Shown here: in pieces, positions 59,586 through 64,000 of the stretch
Position numbering within the stretch: the stretch's first letter is position 1
Layout of the letters: the number at the start of each line of letters is the position of its first letter
Origin: Geodermatophilus sabuli
GTDB lineage: Bacteria > Actinomycetota > Actinomycetes > Mycobacteriales > Geodermatophilaceae
DNA: 64,000 nucleotides
Direction of reading: 5' to 3'
Assembly: GCF_900215145.1 (NCBI RefSeq)
Contig: NZ_OBDO01000002.1
Location: 186,001 to 250,000, forward strand
Translations under genes and position numbers: made by a program
The notes under the pieces: generated by a model
What the model was told of the DNA's origin: nothing
Seen by the model: the letters and a program-made list of their open reading frames with translations, nothing else
Databases searched by the model: none

Positions 59586-60916
59586 GGCTCGCTGAACTGG
59601 CCGGGCGCCGGGTCGGCGTCTGGGGCCACGGGCGCGAGGGTCGCGCCGCCGTCCGTGCCGCGCTGGCGTCCGGCGCGGCGGGCGTCGTCGTCGTCGACGC
59701 CGCCCCCCCGGACCCCGCGCAGCTGCCGCCCGGGGTCGAGGGCGGCGCGGACGTCGCCGCCCTGACCGGCTGCGACGTCGTCGTCCGCTCGCCGGGCATC
59801 AGCCCCTACCGCGAGGAGGCGCGGGCCCTGGCCGCGCGCACCACCGTCACCTCCGGCACCGGGCTGGCGCTCGCCGAGTTCGGCGCCCGGGGCGTGCCGA
59901 CCCTCTGCGTCACCGGCACCAAGGGCAAGAGCACCACCAGCGCGCTCGCCGCGGCGGTGCTGGCCGCGGCCGGCCGGCCCGCCGTGCACGCGGGCAACAT
60001 CGGCACCCCGCTGCTCGACGTCCTGCTGGACGGCGCCGTCGGCGACGGGACGTCGCTGGTCGTGGAGGTCTCCAGCTACCAGGCCGCGGCCGTCGACGAC
60101 TTCGCCGGCTGGGGCGCGATCACCTCGCTGGCGCCCGAGCACCTCGACTGGCACGGCGGCGTCGAGGCCTACTACCGCGACAAGCTGCACGTCTTCGCCG
60201 GGTGCGCCCCGGGGTCGGTCGTCGTCGGTCCCCAGGCCCGCACGATCGCCGAGCGGTACCTCGAGCCGTCGCTGCTGGTCGACCCGGGCGACGTCGTCCC
60301 CGCGGCCGAGGCGGCCGGGTTCCGGCCCGAGCACCTGCCGGGCGTGCACAACGTCGCCAATGTGCACGTCGCGCTCGCCGCCTGCGTCCGGATGGGCGTG
60401 GACCTCACCGCGACGGGGGACGCCGTGCGCGCCGCGGTGGGCGGGTTCCGGGCTCTGCCGCACCGGCTGGCCCCGGTCGCCACCCGGGACGGCGTCACGT
60501 TCGTCGACGACACGCTGAGCACCACCCCGGTCTCGGTGCTGGCTGCGCTGGAGGCGTTCGCCGCGCGGCCGGTCACCCTCATCGCCGGCGGCCAGGACCG
60601 CGGCCTGGACTACACCGAGCTGGCCCGCGCCGTCGTCGCGCGGGAGGGCGCGGTGCGGGTGGTGACCGTGCCCGACACCGGCGCGCGGCTGGCCGCCGAC
60701 GTCCGGGCGGCGGCCGCCGACCGCCGGGTCGAGCCCCCGGTGATCGAGACGACGGGCCTGCCCGAGGCCGTCGTCGAGGCGGTGCGGGCGACGCCGTCCG
60801 GCGGCGTGGTGCTGCTGTCGCCGGGCGCCCCCAGCTACAACCGCTACCGGAACTACGAGGAGTTGGCGCGGACCTATGAGCAGATCCTCCGGGACGCCGG
60901 TGCGCGAGCCGTCTGA
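59582..60916 (+). CDS. murD2: UDP-MurNAc-L-alanine:L-glutamate ligase-type Mur ligase (MurD2)
   Basis: The 444-aa Mur ligase has an N-terminal dinucleotide-like fold ([16 protein letters not shown]), the ATP loop GTKGKSTTS at 112-120, [21 protein letters not shown] and a C-terminal ligase domain with [27 protein letters not shown], cited as [10 protein letters not shown]. By itself it could be called MurD. The coupled next gene is a MurL-type epimerase, so this is best read as MurD2, which adds L-Glu (not D-Glu) to UDP-MurNAc-L-Ala. A canonical murD would be expected in the dcw cluster elsewhere or be absent. The GTG start overlaps the short leader ORF. Confidence 0.85.
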   Translation: MRLAELAGRRVGVWGHGREGRAAVRAALASGAAGVVVVDAAPPDPAQLPPGVEGGADVAALTGCDVVVRSPGISPYREEARALAARTTVTSGTGLALAEFGARGVPTLCVTGTKGKSTTSALAAAVLAAAGRPAVHAGNIGTPLLDVLLDGAVGDGTSLVVEVSSYQAAAVDDFAGWGAITSLAPEHLDWHGGVEAYYRDKLHVFAGCAPGSVVVGPQARTIAERYLEPSLLVDPGDVVPAAEAAGFRPEHLPGVHNVANVHVALAACVRMGVDLTATGDAVRAAVGGFRALPHRLAPVATRDGVTFVDDTLSTTPVSVLAALEAFAARPVTLIAGGQDRGLDYTELARAVVAREGAVRVVTVPDTGARLAADVRAAAADRRVEPPVIETTGLPEAVVEAVRATPSGGVVLLSPGAPSYNRYRNYEELARTYEQILRDAGARAV

Positions 60917-62309
60917 CGACAGCCGCGGGAGCATCGCAGCGAGGAACGAGCGAGGAGCGGACCGCGACGCGGAGTCGGACCGGGGAGCATCGTCTGACCC
61001 GTTCGTCGTCGCCGAGCGCTCGCTGGACCTCACCACCGGCGAGGCGGCGTTCACCTACCGGCTCGGCGACGACGAGTTCACCGAGCGGCTGGTGCTGGAC
61101 ACCGAGCACGTCGCCGGCGTCGACCTCGCCCGGCTGGACGCCGCGCTGGACCTGGTCCACCTGGTCATGGGCACCAGCTACTACAAGCTGCGCGCGCCCG
61201 GCCGGGTGACGGTGACCCGGCCGCTGACCGCCGCGCAGCTCGCGGTCGCCGAGGCCGCCTACACGCACGGTCTCGGCGAGTTCGCCGCCGTCAACCGGCT
61301 GCCGGTGCCACACGCGGTGCAGTTCGACGTCGAGCTGCGTCCCGCCGACCCGCCGCCCGCGGACGCCGCCGCCGGTGGCGCGCTGCTGCCGGTGGGCGGC
61401 GGCAAGGACTCCGCGCTGGCGCTCGTGGTCGTCACCCCGGCGACGGCGCTGGCGATCAACCCGACCGGCGCCCAGCGCGACGTCACCGCCGCCGCGGGGG
61501 TGCCGCTGATCGGCGTCCGCCGGCGGCTGGACCCGCTGCTGGCCGAGCGCACGAGGGCCGGTGGCCTGAACGGGCACGTGCCGGTGACCGCGATCAACTC
61601 GGCGATCTCCACGCTGGTCGCCGTCCTGGGCGGCTTCGGGCCGGTGGTCTTCGCCAACGAGCGCTCCGCCGACGAGGAGACCCTCGAGGTCGACGGAGCG
61701 CGGGTGAACCACCAGTACTCGAAGTCCTACGAGTTCGAGCGGCTGTTCGCCGCGGCCGCCGCCGAGCTCGACGTGGGGTACTTCAGCCTCACCCGGCAGC
61801 TGTCGGAGCTCGCGACGGTCGCCGCGGTGGCCGCCCTGCCCGGGCTGCGCGAGGAGATCCTCAGCTGCAACCGCTCCTACACCCAGGAGCACCTGGGTGG
61901 GCGGGCCACCCAGCGGTGGTGCCTGCACTGCGACAAGTGCCTGTTCACCTTCCTGTGCTTCGCGGTCTTCCTCACCCCCGAGGAGGCGGTCGCCATGTTC
62001 GGGGGCAACCCGCTGGAGGACACCTCCCTCGCCGACGGCTTCCGCGTGCTGTGGGCCACCGAGAAGCCCTTCGACTGCGTGGGCGAGCGGGCCGAGAGCG
62101 CGGCGGCGATGGCGCACCTGGCGCGGAGCACGGCCTGGGGCGGCTTCCCCGTGGTGCGGGCGCTGGGGGAGGAGGCGGCCTCGTTCGCGGCGGTGACCGG
62201 CGCGACGGTCGCCGGCTTCCTCGAGCCGCACGGGCCGCACGCCGTCCCCCCGGCGTACCTGGAGTCGCTGCAGCGGGTGCTGGCGGAGGCCCGCCCGCCG
62301 GTCCGGTGA
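60876..62309 (+). CDS. murL: UDP-MurNAc-L-Ala-L-Glu epimerase (MurL)
   Basis: MurL converts the L-Glu of UDP-MurNAc-L-Ala-L-Glu to D-Glu in an ATP-dependent reaction, so that MurI racemase is not needed. The 477-aa protein matches what I know of the family: FTYRLGDDEFTERLVL, VMGTSYYKLRAPG, a PP-loop-like LPVGGGKDSALAL (about 171-183), NHQYSKSYEFERLF, and a Cys cluster WCLHCDKCLFTFLCF, then TEKPFDCVGER. The start is uncertain: ATG 60876 and GTG 60900 both lie inside murD2, and the first 40 residues are encoded by GCGAGC-type repeat sequence. It overlaps murD2 and the next gene (GTGA). Confidence 0.85.
   Translation: MSRSSGTPVREPSDDSRGSIAARNERGADRDAESDRGASSDPFVVAERSLDLTTGEAAFTYRLGDDEFTERLVLDTEHVAGVDLARLDAALDLVHLVMGTSYYKLRAPGRVTVTRPLTAAQLAVAEAAYTHGLGEFAAVNRLPVPHAVQFDVELRPADPPPADAAAGGALLPVGGGKDSALALVVVTPATALAINPTGAQRDVTAAAGVPLIGVRRRLDPLLAERTRAGGLNGHVPVTAINSAISTLVAVLGGFGPVVFANERSADEETLEVDGARVNHQYSKSYEFERLFAAAAAELDVGYFSLTRQLSELATVAAVAALPGLREEILSCNRSYTQEHLGGRATQRWCLHCDKCLFTFLCFAVFLTPEEAVAMFGGNPLEDTSLADGFRVLWATEKPFDCVGERAESAAAMAHLARSTAWGGFPVVRALGEEAASFAAVTGATVAGFLEPHGPHAVPPAYLESLQRVLAEARPPVR
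60930..60995. repeat. GAGCGAG/GGAGC-rich repeat-like segment at the murL start
   Basis: The stretch from 60930 to 60995 is built of short direct repeats (gggagcatcg at 60927 and again at 60982, gcgaggaacgagcgaggagcgg between). Similar GCGAGC-rich linkers occur at 34880-34930 between the two-component genes and around 54645-54705. Here it lies in the N-terminal codons of murL, where family conservation is absent. Confidence 0.45.
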
Positions 62310-63190
62310 GGGACCGCCTGGTCGCCATCGAGCAGGCGGTGCTGCGGCCGGGTGCCCGCGACGTCACCGCCCTGGGCGCCGCGGTCCGCGGCCAGCTGGG
62401 GCGGCTGGCCGCCGACCTCGCCACGGCCGGGGCGGCCGGCAGCCGGGTCGGTCTGGTCACCGGCGTGCACATCGCCTGGGCGCCGGCGCCCGCGGCGGAG
62501 ACCGACGGGCCGGTCGGCACCGCCGTCCTGGCCGCGGCGCTGGCCCGGATCGGCGCGGACCCGGTGGTGGTCACCGACGACCCCTGCGCCGACGTGACCC
62601 GCGCCTGCCTGGACGTCCTGGGTGCCGGGCGGCTCGCGGTCGTCCCGCTCGGTGCCGACGACGCCGTCGCCGCCCGGGTCGGGGCGCTGGACCTGTCGCA
62701 CCTGGTCGCCGTCGAGCGGCTGGGCCCCAACGCCGAGGGGCGGGTCATGACCATGCGGGCGGTGGACATCACGGCGTCCACCGCGCCGCTGCACGCGGCC
62801 TTCGCGCTGCCCGGCCTGGTCACCGGCGCGGTCGGGGACGGCGGCAACGAGATCGGCATGGGCAACGTGCCGGCCGCCGTGGTCGCGGCCGAGGTGGCGC
62901 ACGGCGAGCGGATCGCCTGCCGGGTGCCGGTGGGTGCGCTGGTGGCCGCCGGGACGTCGAACTGGGGGTGCTCGGCGCTGGTGGCCGCGCTCGCCGTCCT
63001 GGTGCCCGGGCACGGCGCGGCGCTGCGGGCGCTGCTGGACCCCGCCGTCGACGCCGCCGTGCTCGACGCGGCCACCGCGGCCGGGGCGGTCGACGGCGTC
63101 ACCGGGGCGCCGGGGGCGTCGGTGGACGGCGTGCCGGTGCCCGCCTACGCCGACCTGCTGGCCGAACTCCGGGATCTCGCCCGGGCCTAG
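62306..63190 (+). CDS. D-glutamate cyclase-like protein (DUF4392)
   Basis: The 294-aa protein matches the D-glutamate cyclase family (DUF4392): a helical start (VRDRLVAIEQAVLRPGARDV), GLVTGVHIAWAPAPAAETDGPVGT (phosphate-type loop and ETDGP), RVMTMRAVDIT, and GAVGDGGNEIGMGNVPAAV, then TSNWGCSAL. The family converts free D-Glu to 5-oxo-D-proline in mammals and related bacterial proteins. It overlaps murL by GTGA, so it is made with the enzymes that create D-Glu in the cell wall. I infer disposal or recycling of free D-Glu, since D-Glu is not a normal precursor in a MurD2-MurL cell. Confidence 0.85.
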   Translation: MRDRLVAIEQAVLRPGARDVTALGAAVRGQLGRLAADLATAGAAGSRVGLVTGVHIAWAPAPAAETDGPVGTAVLAAALARIGADPVVVTDDPCADVTRACLDVLGAGRLAVVPLGADDAVAARVGALDLSHLVAVERLGPNAEGRVMTMRAVDITASTAPLHAAFALPGLVTGAVGDGGNEIGMGNVPAAVVAAEVAHGERIACRVPVGALVAAGTSNWGCSALVAALAVLVPGHGAALRALLDPAVDAAVLDAATAAGAVDGVTGAPGASVDGVPVPAYADLLAELRDLARA

Positions 63191-63193
63191 GCT
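63188..63193 (+). promoter_or_regulatory. Candidate -10 element for a leaderless fur transcript
   Basis: TAGGCT (TANNNT) lies seven bases before the GTG of the Fur-family gene, overlapping the stop of the D-glutamate cyclase-like gene. No proper ribosome site is present (only AGG at 63197). This is the spacing expected when transcription begins at the start codon. Confidence 0.5.
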
Positions 63194-63200
63194 CACAGGC

Positions 63201-63668
63201 GTGGCCGACTCGTCCCGCACGGAGCTCGCCGCCCCCCTGGCCGAACGCCTGCGGGCGCGCGGCCTCCGGCTGACCACCCAGCGCCAGCGGGTGCTGACCG
63301 CGGTGGCCTCGCTCGAGCACGCCACGCCGGAGGCGATCAGCGCCCGGCTGCGCGAGGAGGCCGGCCCGGACGGCGCCGCCCCCGACACCTCGACGGTGTA
63401 CCGCGCCCTCGAGCTGCTCGAGCGGCTCGGACTGGTCTGGCACACCCATCTCGGCAAAGGCGCGCCGGTGTACCACGCCGCCGAGCACCCGCACCTGCAC
63501 GTCGTCTGCCAGGGCTGCGGCGCGATCGTCTCCGCCGACCCCGCGCTGCTCGACAGCGCCGCGGAACGTCTGGCCGCCGACCTGGGTTTCCAGCTGGACG
63601 TGGGGCACGTCGCGCTGTCCGGGACGTGCCGCGCCTGCCGTGAACGCGCTGGAACGGAGCACTCATGA
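63201..63668 (+). CDS. Fur family metalloregulator
   Basis: The 155-aa regulator has an N-terminal winged helix (RLRARGLRLTTQRQRVLTAVASLEHATPEAISARL and DTSTVYRALELLERLGLV, cited as TTQRQRVL and STVYRALELLERLG), then the metal domain HHPHLHVVCQGCG-type segment (AEHPHLHVVCQGCG) and a CRACRER ending that gives the second CxxC of a structural zinc site. Whether it senses iron, zinc or peroxide cannot be read from this. It may be leaderless, with its own -10 within the previous gene end. It overlaps the next gene by ATGA. Confidence 0.92.
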   Translation: MADSSRTELAAPLAERLRARGLRLTTQRQRVLTAVASLEHATPEAISARLREEAGPDGAAPDTSTVYRALELLERLGLVWHTHLGKGAPVYHAAEHPHLHVVCQGCGAIVSADPALLDSAAERLAADLGFQLDVGHVALSGTCRACRERAGTEHS

Positions 63669-64000
63669 CCACCTCACCCCTCCTCTCGCGCCCGGGCGCC
63701 GTCGCCGTGGAGGACGGATCCGTCCCGGCGCACTACGGCGACCCCCTGCGGGAGCAGCGCGCGCTGGCCGAGGGCGCCGGCCTGGTCGACCGCAGCGACC
63801 GGGACGTGCTGGCCGTCCCCGGCGCCGACCGGCTCACCTGGTTGCACAGCCTGACCACCCAGCACCTCGAGCGGCTGGCCGACGGCACCGGCGCGGAGGC
63901 GCTGCTGCTCTCGCCGAACGGGCACGTCGAGCACCACCTCGTCCTCGCCGACCTCGCCGGCACCACCTGGGTCGACGTCGAGCCGCGGTCCGGGGAGCAG
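63665..64000 (+). CDS. Folate-binding YgfZ/GcvT-fold protein, 5' part only
   Basis: The first 112 codons are in the window. The protein starts MTTSPLLSRPGAVAVEDGS, then YGDPLREQRALAEGAGLVDRSDRDVLAVPGADRLTWLHSLTTQHLERL, cited as VDRSDRDVLAVPG and LTWLHSLTTQ, the beginning of YgfZ/IbaG-type tetrahydrofolate-binding proteins that help iron-sulfur cluster maintenance. The diagnostic K-G-C-Y-x-G-Q motif is expected beyond the window edge. It overlaps the fur-type gene by ATGA. The same gene (Rv0811c, as I recall) is near nitrobindin and sseC in M. tuberculosis. Confidence 0.88.
   Translation, partial: MTTSPLLSRPGAVAVEDGSVPAHYGDPLREQRALAEGAGLVDRSDRDVLAVPGADRLTWLHSLTTQHLERLADGTGAEALLLSPNGHVEHHLVLADLAGTTWVDVEPRSGEQ

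Noticed and set aside
60876..62309. ExsB/QueC-type queuosine protein because of the PP-loop-like GGGKDS
   Set aside because: The length, Cys cluster WCLHCDKC and the overlap with a Mur ligase fit MurL instead.

Overview
The window is one contiguous stretch of a very GC-rich (over 70 percent by eye) actinobacterial chromosome. Markers are the mycothiol synthase mshD next to glnR, a TANNNT-type promoter grammar with several apparently leaderless GTG starts, strong GC3 bias, GTGA/ATGA gene overlaps and hairpin terminators without U-tracts. Geodermatophilaceae (Blastococcus, Geodermatophilus or Modestobacter-like) is my best guess; that is inference from gene content, not a database match. No phage, IS element or CRISPR array was found.

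Layout. 1-3.3 kb: 3' end of a tRNA, a secreted protein, small hypothetical genes and a truncated gene remnant. 3.2-9.3 kb (minus): intracellular PHA depolymerase and PHA synthase (phaZ-phaC), then a coupled trio of flippase-like membrane protein, lipoprotein and a degenerate PAP2-kinase fusion. 9.4-18.5 kb: osmoprotectant-binding lipoprotein, hemerythrin, YihY/BrkB, two DHA2-type MFS exporters (one with its MarR regulator and a palindromic operator), acyl-CoA dehydrogenase. 18.7-29.3 kb: HrpA helicase, small regulators, a P450, an MFS relic and an L-S-M molybdenum hydroxylase operon of the form II CO-dehydrogenase type. 29.4-36.5 kb (minus): cysN-cysD, cysQ, thioesterase, a histidine kinase/response regulator pair, siderophore-interacting protein.

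37-55 kb is a conserved actinobacterial neighbourhood. LCP-like protein, pstBACS, mshD, glnR, lmeA-like, thiX-like, cysA, sseC and a nitrobindin-like gene match, as far as I recall it, the M. tuberculosis Rv0822c-Rv0813c block. Differences are that no phoU/phoY gene lies between the LCP gene and pstB, the full pst operon is here, and several genes are inserted before the nitrobindin gene. A PHO box lies upstream of pstS. A leaderless cysteine-containing leader peptide precedes cysA-sseC, which implies cysteine-responsive attenuation. The window therefore concentrates phosphate, nitrogen, sulfur and thiol control.

55-64 kb: DUF885 peptidase-like gene, hypothetical gene, NhaA, and then the most interesting operon: murD2-murL (L-Glu ligation followed by epimerisation in peptidoglycan precursor synthesis) coupled to a DUF4392 D-glutamate cyclase-like gene. 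A Fur-family regulator and the start of a YgfZ/GcvT-type folate-binding protein close the window.
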